Positions 43,690 through 54,883 of a stretch of 64,000 nucleotides of DNA are shown here, in pieces; position 1 is the stretch's first letter; the number at the start of each line of letters is the position of its first letter. Where the stretch lies: NCBI GenBank assembly GCA_037953745.1, contig JBAKBP010007403.1, forward strand, positions 1 through 64,000, in the 5' to 3' direction. The notes beneath the pieces were generated by a model. The model was not told where the DNA came from, did not search any database, and was given only the letters and a program-made list of their open reading frames with translations. The stretch is from Lithodes maja (Eukaryota > Arthropoda > Malacostraca > Decapoda > Lithodidae). A program made the position numbers and the translations under genes.

Positions 43690-44289
43690 GCCCGATAGGA
43701 TTACCTCGGTAATGCGTTCAGCACTCTCCGAGGGTGATAGGAATACTGCATTGTCGTGGCGATTATTATTATTGTTGTGGCGTTTAGGATATTCTTGGCT
43801 CCGACTGCATTATATTCCCTGCCTTTTTGTGTGCATAGCCTGCACGAGCATTGTTCCGCTGCCTGCCTTTTGGGGTTCCATTTCCGATTCGAGCATCTTG
43901 ATAGCATCTAACATTTAAAGAAGATTCCTTGTTGGTGTTGAAGGACTTTAGTGCACTTTCTGTCATGCAGGAGTGCCTGAAATGTATTGATTAAAGTAAC
44001 GTAAGCTGTAACTTCTCTTACCACCTTACTTTGCATACCATAACCAAGCACCTTCGGTTATAGGTAGTAATAGGCTGTTTTCACATAACATTAAGCCTAG
44101 AGTAGACGCACATTTATTGAGAGTTTGATAACCTCTATTATTGCATATAGAACTCTGGAGAGTATTTGTGTTCTTTGTTCACTGGGAATATACATCAGAG
44201 GTTGGATCTAGCGCTTTCCGTTGTAGCATTTATGCCATTACTAGTCCAATGAATAAGAGCCCTGATATATTTAAACCTCAGTCGTAACA

Positions 44290-44918
44290 CATCATGAACT
44301 GCCCAGGGAACCTCACAAAGTAAGCGCAGGGGTATGTGGAAAGTAAACAGGCAGGAAGTAGGGATAAGGGGTAGGAGTAGAGGGAGGTGTGGAAGAAGGA
44401 GATACTTGTTTAGGATGTGTGATCATATAAAGTCAGTGTGCTTCAGCTTAAATTGAGCATCACATGGGTCTTTAACCTGCCTCACACTGTATACCTTATC
44501 AAAAGGAAGTACTAATCAGACTATGTATCTCTCTCTCTCTATCTGCCCCAAAAGCCCCATGAGCTGCCCACTCAGCAACGTTCCATGAAGCAGGTTTTTG
44601 ATTACCTGGTTGCTGCACGCATAGACAGTATTAGAAATGAAAGATGAATTGCAGGAACTGCTCAGTTAGCGCCAGCTGAGTGGATGGTGAGGCGAAGTCG
44701 TATTATAATTACCCATGCACATATAGAGGACGAACGCCGTAAATATATTTAACGATATTTCAGAGTATCTACAAATAGGAACAAATTTGCTGAACTATTA
44801 CAGAGTACCAAACAAAAAGACCCTGTTAAATTTGGCAAAGTATTTGCAATCTATGTATAGGATGTTTCCATAGCTGCTGCATAATCATAGATTATTTATT
44901 AGGTTGTTAATACTATTG
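44290..44918 (+). pseudogene. Integrase relic, piece 5
   Basis: Resumes the 21-base repeat after element E (CATCATGAACTGCC), passes about 200 unassigned bases (44335-44540, perhaps another insertion), then reads KPHELPTQQRSMKQVFDYL near 44552 and PAEWMVRRSR near 44680, with stops between. The reading fades before the inverted repeat at 44921. Confidence 0.5.
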
Positions 44919-44920
44919 TA

Positions 44921-45185
44921 CAGTAGCCCAACTAAGTTTTGCGACAATATTAGGTACGTGGCACCTGTCTAGTTTGCAGTCCCTTCCCAAGCCTGGTGTG
45001 GTCGTGTCTAGCAGAGACCCGTGGTGTCTAAGGCAGGCGCCACCACAGCCAGGGCACACAGACACAATACTCACACATGCTGGGCGCTACATATGAAAAT
45101 ATTGCTATCATTATTTGTTTGTATCATATTAGAAGTCTCTCTCTCTCTGAGGTTAATATCAATCAATTTTCACGTTACACTTTTT
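44921..45185 (+). repeat. Left member of a long inverted repeat pair
   Basis: Begins CAGTAGCCCAACTAAGTTTTG after TA (44919-44920). It matches the reverse complement of 57870-58082 over most of its length with indels. Both members contain GCTGGGCGCTACATATG and ATCATTATTTGTTTGTATC. TA flanks and a CAGT start fit Tc1/mariner-type ends. Confidence 0.7.
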
Positions 45186-45645
45186 GTAGATTAATTAGCA
45201 CACATACACACACACACACACAGAAACGGAAGGCAATGTTCAGTGTTATAAACCCACATTCTACGCTGATTTTCCTGATAAAACAATGAGGTGTAAATAA
45301 TTGTGTTCTTGTATCTAATTAACACTCTTTAGATAATACGGGTATGTTATAATCTGCATCATCTTGCAGTGCTGGGTTATACGAGTAGTTCTATTTGCAA
45401 CATCTGCATCAGGTAATATTATTAATGATAAGAACGAGTATTAATATACAGCTAAAGTTCTTACTGTTTCTATGAGATACTATTAGAATAGAGAAAATTA
45501 TCGTTACCGTATCATGATTTTGGAATCTAACTTCGATGAAATTCTGTCTACTATGGAAATATATGGGAGTATAACTAAACATTATTTAATTTACCAGGTA
45601 TATAATTTGAGTTCTATTTTACAGAATCACACACACACACACACA
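45186..45645. other. A/T-rich sequence with CA microsatellites
   Basis: No gene seen. AC repeats at about 45201-45222 and 45630-45647. Confidence 0.5.
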
Positions 45646-45983
45646 CAGTGGTCCGTAGCATATTAGTTAGCGCACTTGGTTCACAGCCAAAAGGACACGG
45701 GTTCCATTCCCAGGCGGGAAAGAAAATGGTTGGCAATTCTTTTTACACAATGCGCCTCTCTTGACCTAGCAGTATAAATGGGCCTATGGAATAAGAGGCC
45801 ACTTACGACGTATTTGTTAGTGTTGGTGGTCTATTACTAGCTGGACGGGTACCATACAAGTCAACCAAACACTCAAAATCCAGATATCGGCAATTGGCTG
45901 ATTACAGATTACATGCATATCTACAGCCACTCCAACCATGCAGTAACACTTCACGCAATATATTCCCAGGTCGAACCTTTTTC

Positions 45984-46015
<32 letters not shown>
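45646..46015 (+). mobile_element. Candidate tRNA-derived SINE
   Basis: A tRNA-like head (about 45648-45720) has a box B GGTTCCATTCC and an anticodon-like stem CTTGG/CCAAA with loop TTCACAG. CTTGACCTAGCAGTATAAATG follows as a body like that of arthropod tRNA SINEs. A 29-base A run (45987-46015) could be its tail. I saw no clear target duplication, so the extent is uncertain. Confidence 0.5.
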
Positions 46016-46084
46016 CGTGAAGCTGTAATTATTGGACACTGAGGTGATCAAAAAATCCTCAATACTTTCTTGCCCACATCACAC

Positions 46085-46577
46085 CTAGTCATCCATTCAG
46101 CAAGGTTGCTGAACGCGGTAATATGGTTGGGATGAGCGAGAGTGGGGTGTCGGAAGGTTTACCGGTGGCAAAAAAAAAGTGGGAAGAAGGACAAATGACA
46201 GACCGACATAGAAGTGGAGCTAAGCGGAAAACCACGTCATAACAGGACTAAGAAACTAAACAGTATATGGATAACCATCTATTCTCCAATGCCGAGGAAG
46301 CTAGGCAACATTTGCAATTTCAAACTTCTACAGAAACTATATGCAAGAGATTGAAGGAGATGGGATATAAACATAGATCACCAGCTGTCAACCAAAGATA
46401 ACCGAGAGGCACAAACAGACGAGGCTTGATTTCGCTTGACTATTTGTTGACCATGGCATTAACTATGGGGCACGAGTTGTTTTGATAATGTCAGAGAGGT
46501 TCCATAATAGTACCAGGACGATTACAATTGTATCACTTAGCCGAGTTGGCGGGAGTTCTTCAAATAAGAACAAAGGT
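46085..46577 (+). pseudogene. Tc1/mariner transposase relic, N-terminal part
   Basis: Decayed reading with helix-turn-helix-type features in changing frames: MSESGVSEG, KKWEEGQMTDRHRSGA, KRKTTS, then NAEEARQHLQF, TICKRLKEMGYKHRSPA. These match the DNA-binding half of Tc1-like transposases. Several stops and frame changes show it is dead. It resumes on the far side of element F. Confidence 0.7.
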
Positions 46578-46588
46578 TGTTTCATTTA

Positions 46589-46671
46589 TATCCGCTCGTG
46601 CCCGAGCGGTTACGGTGCCCAACTCTCCCAAACATACCTGTAGTGAGTGGGTTCGAATCCTGGTCAGGATA
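46589..46671 (+). other. tRNA-like sequence (leucine/serine-type layout), probably SINE-derived
   Basis: CGTGCCCGAGCGGTTACGG resembles a box A/D-arm and GGTTCGAATCC (46650-46660) is a perfect box B. Ends TATCC and GGATA can pair. Element F begins 13 bases later. No convincing anticodon arm, so not called as a gene. Confidence 0.45.
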
Positions 46672-46684
46672 CCTCTCTCCCAAC

Positions 46685-48496
46685 TGTGACGTCTACCAGC
46701 GTTGGCAGAATCGCCTCTCGTTAGCCACTAGCGCTCGCCAGGGACATCGAAATGGGCTACAGTTATCAGAGAATGTTGTTCTTTCTTTCCTAGTACTCGT
46801 ATTGTCACAGACAGTGCAGTGGTGGTCTTTGTTTTCGTCTGTGACAACGGGCAGTATTTTTATATCATTAATAGAATATAAGATGCATTGTGTAAACTTA
46901 AGGAGAAAGAGCGATGTAGGCAGTGTGGTGGGAGTGTGTGCGTGTGTATGTATGTGCTGCCACCCTCGCTCGGAGGAGTTTTCCCGCTCGCGCGCGGGCT
47001 TTCCCACGCCCTTGATTGGCTGGCGTGTCTGGCTGTGTCACGTGACACCTGCTGCCTTGTGACGTCTCGGCCTGTGATTGGCTGACCATCGCGCCTTTGT
47101 GGGCTCCTGTGTACATGAGGGTCCCCAGGAGCTGTCCTCCTCAGGACAGGCTAGGCGCGCATTCATCTAACATCCCTTTGCTTACTCTCCCCCGATCACC
47201 ACCTTTAGAACTGTTTCTCTCTCTCAACTTCTTCTTTTCCATTACTCTCACCTTTATTCAATTACTTATCCCCTTGGGTTCTGCATATGGTTTCCATAGC
47301 CGGCCCATTGTATTGCATGCGCCGTCCTCTGAGATATTTACATGTACTTAGAATAGGTTTGAGGATTCTTAGTTAGTATAGGTTATGAACTCTGTGTGTC
47401 TCCATTATTGATTTAGTGTCTGCTCTTTTATTTAATGTTAGACTGGGAAAAGGTAACTGTAGTCGTTGTCATCGATGTGTGTACGGTTTGCTTATACCTA
47501 CACGACTTCGACCGGTCCTGTGGTAGCCTGTGTTGTCTTTTCGGTTGCGTCCTTTTGCGAGTGCAGCTTTGTGTTGACTGAGGGCTTTGGCCTGTACCAG
47601 TTCCACACTTTGCTTCCTCTTTATTTGGCTTTAGAGGGTCGCCAGGATAGAACCAGATACTTGTGATCTGGATCTATCAAGAGAGCACCCTAGTCAATTA
47701 ACGTAACTTAAAGAATGCAGTCGTAAGGACATCGCTAGGCTACGAGCCTGTCTTGCTCAACCCCAGTTCCTTACCTAGAGTATCCCAGCTAGACATTATT
47801 TATTGAGTAGACACTTATTAGTATTTAATATAAGCTCTTTGATATGTGCGCATTCTTATTCACAGCATTTATTAGTCTAGGTTGTTGCTGAGCCGCACAA
47901 CCATAGTAGGCTGTTTCGTTGATGAGGAAGTACTTCTTTTAGTGTTGAGTATTACTACCGTTGCGCATTTATAGTATTCTCGTGTCAGTTAACATTATAT
48001 GTCCTATCTTTTTGTGTATTCGCTTTACACGTGTGGTGTCCTGCCTCCTGCCTTTATATAGTTTAAGATACGAGCATCTTATGAGCATCAGACATTCTTC
48101 AGAAGTTTCCAGGTCTATGCTGTAGGACTATACTTCACTTTCTTTCAGATATGAGTGAAGAGTTTATTGTTGTTTAGAGTAACTGTATTGAAACATCTTT
48201 TTATTGTATTAAATCTTGCAGTGATTTAATTGATCTTTCCATAGATTCCTTTTTATGCATTTTAACGTAACTTGCACCTTGTTTGTTATCAGGCTATACC
48301 AGTGTGGGTTAGCCTGAAGTAGAGTACATTTATGCCCAGTTAAGGATACCCCGTTATCGCAGATTAACTCTGGATGGTATAGGTGTTTTGTTCGCCGGCA
48401 TATAAGTTCGAGGGTTTGGATCTAGCGTACCGTTGTGCCCTATTACTAGTCCAATCATTAAGTGCCCTTGTTTTATTCGCAGTCCCGGTCGTAACA
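46685..48496 (+). repeat. 5' LTR of element F (1812 bp)
   Basis: TGTGACGTC to GGTCGTAACA. Related to the LTR of D; no good TATA box seen. The CRE is degenerate (TGACGTCT near 47060). Confidence 0.92.
47646..47678 (+). promoter_or_regulatory. Conserved LTR hairpin, element F 5' LTR
   Basis: Outer stem GATAG/CTATC where A and D have GAGAG/CTCTC, a compensatory change. Inner stem CCAGAT/ATCTGG. The 3' LTR copy (54022-54054) has one mismatch in the inner stem. Confidence 0.68.
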
Positions 48497-48731
48497 AATG
48501 GCGACCTTGCCTAGTATCTTATCTTAGTCGTCACAACAACCTAGTGAACTAAGAAATAATTGCAGGATTTTTGGACATTTGTTTTTTGAGGATTATTTTG
48601 GACACGTTGGAATTTATTTTGGCAACGTAGTATAGCATTTGAGTTGTCTTCAAGCATTTTTTGAGTGAATAGTGCTACATGAGAGTTTAGGTACTTTTTT
48701 TTATAAACGTTGAGGATTTCCGGTGGACACT
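48497..48731 (+). other. 5' leader and primer-binding site of element F
   Basis: TGGCGACC at 48499-48506, two bases after the LTR. The leader runs to the gag ATG at 48732. Confidence 0.78.
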
Positions 48732-49976
48732 ATGTCGAACGACGGATCAGTGTACAGTGAGGGCACAGGCGAGGAGGTGGAGAAGGTGGAGTTGTCTAGC
48801 GGCGCTCGGGTAGTGAACAGTGAGAAGGATGCTCGGATATTTTTGGAGGAGCCTGTGTCGGGGCTAGACCGGTACGGACTGCAGTGTGTAGCCACGGTTT
48901 TAGGGTTTCCCGGTGCCACCAGTTTGTCGAGAGGTGAGCTGGTTACCTGTGTGCTCGGTGGGGTGCGTGGTGCTTTGGGTGGAGCGGGAGCTGGGGCAGC
49001 TTCTGCCCAGCCCCCATTCCACTCGACTCCTACCATGGCGCTCCCTCGGGCTCCAGAGCCGGGTACGTTCCCGCAGGCCGATGCCCGCTGGCAGTTGGGT
49101 ATGCCTCTAGGTGGCTCACGGGGTGGGTCCCCGGTAGTAGCACCCCCTCCTCAGGGTTTGTCTGCCGAGATGTTGTTTCAGCTCGAACTCGCCAAACTTA
49201 ACCAGCAGGCTGAGCAACGAAAGTATGAGTTCGAGCAACGAAAGTATGAGGCTGAGCTCAGGCAGCAGCAGCAGCAGCGGGAGGCTGAGCTTCAGGTTGA
49301 GGCTACGAAGTACTCTGCAAACGTAGAGCTTGAGAAGTCTCGGGTGGAGTCGACAGGGCAGCGTCTCGGTTCTGGGAATCGAGGTCTTGATCAGTCTTTA
49401 TCGCACCTTCTTAAGTTATTCCCTGCATTTGACGAGTCGGGTGTCACCGAGTTTTTCCTGCGTTTTGAGAAGAAGTGCCGGGAGCACCAATGGCCAGAGG
49501 TTAATTGGGCAGCCCTTGTTTCCTCTAGGTTGATTGGCAAAGGACTCAAGGCATATGATGCGTTGCCCTTGGAGTCTTGCATCGATCATGAGGTATTGAA
49601 GGAAGCTGTTCTGCGGGCATACGAGTTACAACCAGAGACATATAGGTTGAAGTTTCTGGGTGTTACGAAGGGTCGTGAGTGCACTTTTCTAGAACATGCC
49701 CGGGAACTGTCTGATGCTTTAAGAAATTGGCTGAGGTCAGAGAAGGTGACGACGTTCGAAGAGCTTGAGCAGTTAGTCCTTCTAGAGCAATTTTTTAAAT
49801 GCACAGGCGGCGACCTGACTTTGAACCTCAAAGAGAAACAGCCTAAAACTCTACAAAAGGCAGCTGAGTTGGCTGACCTGAGAGTATCGCTGATTCGTGG
49901 GTGCGGGTCTGCACAACGGACCGATGCAGTTAACAAGGGGCGCAACACTCCACCCCCCCCCCCCCCGAGTCAGTGA
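48732..49976 (+). pseudogene. Gag of element F, N-terminal and capsid part
   Basis: Start ATG at 48732 (MSNDGSVYSEG), three codons inside a longer open frame. Pro-rich region, coiled coil with repeated EQRKYE and poly-Q (about 49200-49290), SCAN-like capsid region (TEFFLRFEKKC, SSRLIGKGLKAYDAL, YELQPETYRLKF). The frame ends just after a long C run (about 49951-49967). The next reading continues Gag one frame over, so the run has changed length by mutation or sequencing error. Confidence 0.88.
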
Positions 49977-51279
49977 TGCGACATTTAATAACCAAAGTAA
50001 TAGCAATGATACTAATTTTGATAACAAATTAAAAACTGTCCCGTTTAAGAAAGGTCAGGGCCCTTCCCCACCTCAGGGTATGTCCAAGGGTGAAGTTGAG
50101 TGTTTTAAGTGTCATAACAAAGGGCAATTTGCACGTTCCTGCCCTAGTAACCAACCTACAGCAGTATTGTCTTTGGCTAGCAACATTGGGGTGTCTCTGA
50201 GGTCTTCTGCATTTACCCGGGGTGATATGTCAGATGCGGGGGCACAGACAGTGAAGGAGTGTCCGGAAGGCTCGAAACCTGTCCGCGATGCTTTTTGCGA
50301 CCATAGAGGGCGTGGCTGCGTGAGTTGGGCTGGTTGCAAGCATGGGTTGGAGTTGTTGCGTGATACAGGTGCATCCCAGACTCTGATGAAAAACTTTACA
50401 GGCCAACCTATAAACGCAGCACAGGTAGTTGTAGTGCAGGGTATTAATGCTACACGGTCATACCCGTTGGTTCGAATGGAGCTGGAGGTTGATGGTGTGA
50501 CACGAGAGATTGTTGGAATCATAGAGAAACTGCCAGTAGAGGGCGTCGACCTTCTTCTCGGCAACGACTTTGCGGTGCCTACTTCTGAGGTTCCACCCTT
50601 AGTCGCTGCCGAGAGGGCAACCGACGTGAGTAGGGAGGGGCAGGAGTTGGTCGAGAGGTGTCAATTACAGCAGAAGGCGTGTGTTGTCACCCGATCTCGT
50701 GCATCTAAGGTGTCACAGCCTATTCCTCAGTCTCTAGACCAGCGGAGGAACGGTCGGAAGGAGAAAGCTAAAGTTGGTAAAAGTTTTGTGAGTTTCGATC
50801 CAGCGGCTCTTCTTGGCGACTTATTATTAGCACCAATGTTTAGGTCCGGAGTGACCCCAGAACCTGTCACACTTGGTGAGGAGGTAGGGTGTGAGAAAAC
50901 TCCGAGACAGCAAGTTGAACTCGAGGACGGTGAAACATGTCATGTGAACCTGTTGGAGTTTGTGAGGCAACCACCTGAGCAGCCTACTGTCCCTATGTTG
51001 GTCTGCAGCGGCCAAGGTGGAGAAGGAGAGGGGGGCAGTGGGGCACAGGTGGAGGAGGGTTGTCGTGTCTCGGTGGAGCAGTGGGTGGGGGACACGAGCC
51101 AGGTGGCTGTGGAAGCGCTAGAGCACCTGTCTGAGCAGCAGTGTGCAGCGCTCCAGCACCCGCTCGGTTCATACCCCACTGTTTGTGCCGAGCACCCAGG
51201 CCTCACAACTCTTGCGGTGCACGAGGTTCCGCTGACAGGTCACTTGAGTGTCAGTAGACCGTTGGCCTCGTTGTTTTAA
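49970..51279 (+). pseudogene. Gag end and protease of element F
   Basis: Continues Gag after the C run. The zinc knuckle reads CFKCHNKGQFARSC, with Gln where the zinc-binding His should be. Protease DTGASQTLM near 50357 and LLLGNDFAVP near 50550 are intact. Near 50910 RQQVELEDGETCHVNL joins the post-protease linker straight to the integrase C-terminus, so the HHCC finger and catalytic core are absent. It ends at a TAA (51277-51279) after RPLASLF, where the added segment shared with D begins. Confidence 0.87.
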
Positions 51280-51288
51280 TGGTTCAAG

Positions 51289-52391
51289 ATGGGTGACGAG
51301 GCTTTGGCATGGTTGTCAGGTCAGGGTCGACCCATGGCTGCTAAGGGTAGTGGTCAGAACCAGGACATTGAGCAGATTGGTGAGGTTGGCTGTGGAGTGG
51401 ATGTGCCCGGTTGTCGCATAGCCTCCCAATGCTGCTCTAGTATTATGCAACAGCCCTACCATAGACCGACTGTATCTGGCCATGTCGCTGAAGGCGGTGG
51501 TGCTGCGCAGGCAGATGTAGTTGCAAGGAATGCGGGGATGCGCATGTACGATATCGGCGGGGAGCATTAGCAATTATGAACTGTGGGAGTGACTGCACAG
51601 GTGGTACAGATTGTCACTCTCATGACCTGGCTGTTCTGTGGACAAAGGTGGAGAAGGAGGGAGGCTATTGTGTAGAAACTGTGGTCTCGGCTGGGTTGTG
51701 GGAGGGCAATGAGCATGTTGTTCGTCGAGAGAAGTTGCAACCTCTTGTTCCTGAGCGTCAAGAGAAGTTGTTTACTAGGCTGTGGCAGTACATCCGCATG
51801 TTTGTTCATTCTCCAGGCCTGATGTACGGGGTAGAATCCGACATGGAGGCTGGAGACAGTGCAAGGCTCAAGTTGGCTCCCTACCGTATAAATCCTGCTC
51901 GACAGCCTGTGGTGAAAGCAGAGCTGGACTACATGTGGACGAAGGGTCTGAGGGATAAGGAATGTCGTGAGTGGTTGTTGCCTGTAACTTTGCAACCTGT
52001 GTTAAGTGGCAAGATCAGTGTGTGTGTTGATTGCAAGAGTGTGTGTGCATTATCCCTGACAGACGCCTATACTTTACCTAGAGTTGACGACACCATAGAC
52101 CGCATCGGGGCTGCATCACTTATCACGAAGGTAGAACTAGTGAAAGGTTTTTGGCAGGTCCCGTTGCTGGAAAGAGCGAAGAGAAGTGCCAGTCTTGTGA
52201 TGAACTGGGCAGTTCATCAGTGCCAGGTGTTGTTTTGCTGCCGGAACACAAGTTGGATGTATGGCATGTTAAGGGCGCTGATAATGTTGTGGCCGATTGT
52301 TTGTCACGGGAGAGTACGCTTCAAGGAGCACCCTCGCCATTCAGTCAGTGTGTGTTTGAGAGTTGAGAAAAAACCAGGCTTGCCCCTGTAG
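51289..52391 (+). pseudogene. Added segment plus RT/RNase H scraps of element F
   Basis: Two readings (51289-51570, 51576-52391) separated by one stop, TAG near 51568. Up to about 51862 the sequence has no counterpart in A, C or E but matches D. Then N-terminal RT scraps follow: PYRINPARQPVV, LPRVDDTIDRIGAA, KGFWQVPLLERAK. A joint near CQV passes, with a frame change, into the RNase H tail DVWHVKGADNVVADCLSRE (near 52255). The catalytic parts of RT and RNase H are missing. Whether the added segment makes a protein is unknown. Confidence 0.8.
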
Positions 52392-52749
52392 AGCAGCCGT
52401 CAAAAACAACATTTAAAATTAAATAAAATAATCACAAAAAAACTCTTTCTTTATGATAGTTAATTGTAAGTTGCCAATATTATAGCTATAGTCCTAACTT
52501 GAACCTGTCTTTCACTTAGTAGGCTGGGCTCTGTGAAGCTCGCTCAGGGAGCATAGTAGGCTATATTATACTATTGTGTTTGGGAGGGGTTATAAGATTT
52601 TCTTTATGCTAAAAATTGTGTTTTTATTTAAGATTGAGCTTTGCATTTCACATCTGGTGGAGTGGCTAGGTGTGGCGGGTCTTGTCGGCATTCTGCGTTG
52701 TCAGATATGGTGCTCGCCCAATGTTGAGCGTCCAATATCTTGGGCGGGG
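52392..52749 (+). other. 3' non-coding block of element F with hairpin and purine tract
   Basis: Shared GCAGCCG, GAAGCTCGCTC and TTGGGAGGGG motifs; hairpin AGATAT (52703-52708) with ATATCT (52735-52740), inner GCTC/GAGC (52712-52715, 52726-52729). G-rich tract to 52749. No gene. Confidence 0.7.
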
Positions 52750-54879
52750 TGTGACGCCTACCAGCGTTGGCAGAATCGCCTCTCGTTAGCCACTAGCGCT
52801 CGCCAGGGACATCGAAATAGGCTACAGTTATCAGAGAATGTTGTTCTTTCTTTCCTAGTACTCGTATTGTCACAGACAGTCCAGTGGTGGTCTTTGTTTT
52901 CGTCTGTGACAACGGGAAGTGTTTTATATCATTAATAGAATATAAGATGCATTGTGTAAACTTAAGGAGAAAGAGCGATGTAGGCAGTGTAGTGGTAGTG
53001 TGTGCGTGTGTATGTATGTGCTGCCTCCCTCGCTCGGAGGAGTTTTCCCGCTCGCGCGCGGGCTTTCCTACGCCCTTGAATGGCCGGCGTGTCTGGCTGT
53101 GTCACGTGACACCTGCTGCCTTGTGACGTCTCGGCCCGTGATTGGCTGACCATCGCGCCTTTGTGAGCTCCTGTGTACATGAGGGTCCCCAGGAGCGGTC
53201 CTCCTCAGGACAGGCTAGGCGCGTATGCATATAACATCCCTTTGTTTACTCTCCCCCGATCACCACCTTTAGAACTGTTTCTCTCTCTGAACTTCTTCTT
53301 TTCCATTACTCTCACCTTTATTCAATTACTTATCCCCTTGGGTTCTGCATACGGTTTCCATAGCCAGCCCATTGTATTACATGCGCCATCCTCTGAGATA
53401 TTTACATGTACTTAGAATAGGTTTGAGGGTTCTTAGTTGTTGTTGTTGTTGTTTTTCCCCAAGCTGCCTGGCCGAACAGCCCCAAGGCCCCGAGCAAGGC
53501 CAAGACCATAACCGAGCGCCCCCACAGAACCCTCCCTGCCGACCACAATAAAGCCTGGGTGACCGAAGCCACTCCATGGCGGGGAGCTGAGGAGGGTGCG
53601 GAAACGCCCGGGAAACCAAAGCCCCACCCAGGGCCCTGTGCCCCTCAGCAATTATGAAGAGAAAGTTGAGGGGCAAAGGAAAGATGTGACGCTTTGGCTT
53701 CCAATCTTGGTAGATTAGGAGGTCAATCCACGCAAAGGGTTCTTAGTTAGTATAGGTTATGAACTCTGTGTGTCTCCATTATTGATTTAGTGTCTCTGCT
53801 CTTTTATTTATTGCTAGACTGGGATAACGTAACTTTATTCGTTGTCATCGATGTGTGTACGGTTTGCTTATACCTACACGACTTCGACCGGTCCTGTGGT
53901 AGCCTGTGTTGTCTTTTCGGTTGCGTCCTTTTGCGAGTGCAGCTTTGTGTTGACTGAGGGCTTTGGCCTGTACCAGTTCCACACTTTGCTGCCTCTTTGC
54001 TTGGCTTTAGAGGGTCGCCAGGATAGAACCAGATACTTGTGATCTTGATCTATCAAGAGAGCACCCTAGTCAATTAACGTAACTTAAAGGATGCAGTCTT
54101 AAGGACATCGCTAGGCAATGAGCCTGTCTTGCTCAACCCCAGTTCCTTACCTAGAGTATCCCAGCTAGACATTATTAATTGAGTAGACACTTATTAGTAT
54201 TTAATATAAGCTCTTTGATATGTGCGCATTCTTATTCACAGCATTCATTAGTCTAGGTTGTTGCTGAGCCGCACAACCATAGTAGGCCGTTTCGTTGATG
54301 AGGAAGTACTTCTTTTAGTGTCGAGTATTACTACCGTTGCGCATTTATAGTATTCTCGTGTCAGTTAACATTATATGTCCTATCTTTTTGTGTATTCGCT
54401 TTACACGTGTGGTGTCCTGCCTCCTGCCTTATATAGTTTAAGATATGAGCATCTTATGAGCATCAGACTTTCTTCAGAAGTTTCCAGGTCTATGCTGTAG
54501 GACTATACTTCACTTTCTTTCAGATAGGAGTGAAGAGTTTATTGTTGTTTAGAGTAAATGTATTGAAGCATCTTTTTATTGTATTAAATCTTGCAGTGAT
54601 TTAATTGATCTTTCCATAGATCCCTTTTTATGCATTTTAACGTAACTTGCATCTTGTTTGTTATCAGGCTATACCAGTGTGGGGTAGCCTGAAGTAGAGT
54701 ACATTTATGCCCAGTTAAGGATACCCGGTTATCGCAGATTAACTCTGGAGGGTATAGGTGTTTTGTTCGCCGGCATATAAGTTCGAGGGTTTGGATCTAG
54801 CGTACCGTTGTTGCATAGTGCCCTATTACTAGTCCAATCATTAAGTGCCCTTGTTTTATCCGCAGTCCCGGTCGTAACA
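52750..54879 (+). repeat. 3' LTR of element F, with SINE insertion
   Basis: TGTGACGCC to GGTCGTAACA. 1820 bp without the insert at 53439-53735 and its target copy. Very similar to the 5' LTR. Confidence 0.9.
53439..53735 (-). mobile_element. SINE-like insertion with (AAC)n tail in the LTR of F
   Basis: 297 bases absent from the 5' LTR and flanked by the 13-base direct repeat AGGGTTCTTAGTT (53426-53438 and 53736-53748). The GTT repeat at its left end is an (AAC)n tail read in reverse. GC-rich body, no open frame of note. The long duplication and simple-repeat tail indicate LINE-driven insertion. Confidence 0.82.
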
Positions 54880-54883
54880 CAAC

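Larger units (their letters stand above)
40937..43734 (-). mobile_element. LINE-4: 5'-truncated poly(A) LINE inside the LTR of E
   Basis: The T-rich run at 40937-40956 is the tail of a reversed LINE. A TGAT direct repeat (40933-40936 and 43735-43738) flanks it. It starts after the endonuclease domain, so it is 5' truncated, and MITE-2 is inserted in it. Motifs resemble LINE-1. Confidence 0.85.
33424..44289 (+). mobile_element. Element E: pol-deleted Gmr1-like LTR element with nested LINE
   Basis: 5' LTR 33424-35217, body to 39667, 3' LTR 39668-44289 with LINE-4 inside. A 4-base direct repeat CATC (33420-33423 and 44290-44293) flanks it, and the 21-base repeat of the host relic continues on both sides. 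It is the same sub-branch as B and C, and shares with C the exact removal of reverse transcriptase. Confidence 0.93.
39668..44289 (+). repeat. 3' LTR of element E, interrupted by LINE-4
   Basis: TGTGACGTT start and GTCGTAACA end at 44289. After removing 40937-43738 it is about 1.82 kb and matches the 5' LTR. Confidence 0.9.
46685..54879 (+). mobile_element. Element F: complete but pol-deleted Gmr1-like LTR element
   Basis: 5' LTR 46685-48496 and 3' LTR 52750-54879, with a 4-base direct repeat CAAC (46681-46684 and 54880-54883). The Tc1 relic continues on both sides. It has gag and protease but no integrase core, no YLDD and only the tail of RNase H. Same layout and added segment as D. Confidence 0.93.

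Noticed and set aside
19894..44289. C and E as arms of one large palindrome
   Set aside because: They have different target duplications (CAAT, CATC), different internal deletions and different flanks, so they are separate insertions in opposite orientation.
45648..45720. Functional tRNA gene (valine-like anticodon loop)
   Set aside because: Acceptor and T-stem pairing are poor, and a SINE-like body follows.
46577..47062. Open frame crossing the tRNA-like sequence into the LTR of F
   Set aside because: It spans a proven insertion boundary at 46685 and has no recognisable domain.
49945..49976. Programmed frameshift at the C run in element F gag
   Set aside because: A, C and the other Gag readings cross this place without a shift, so a run-length mutation or sequencing error is simpler.
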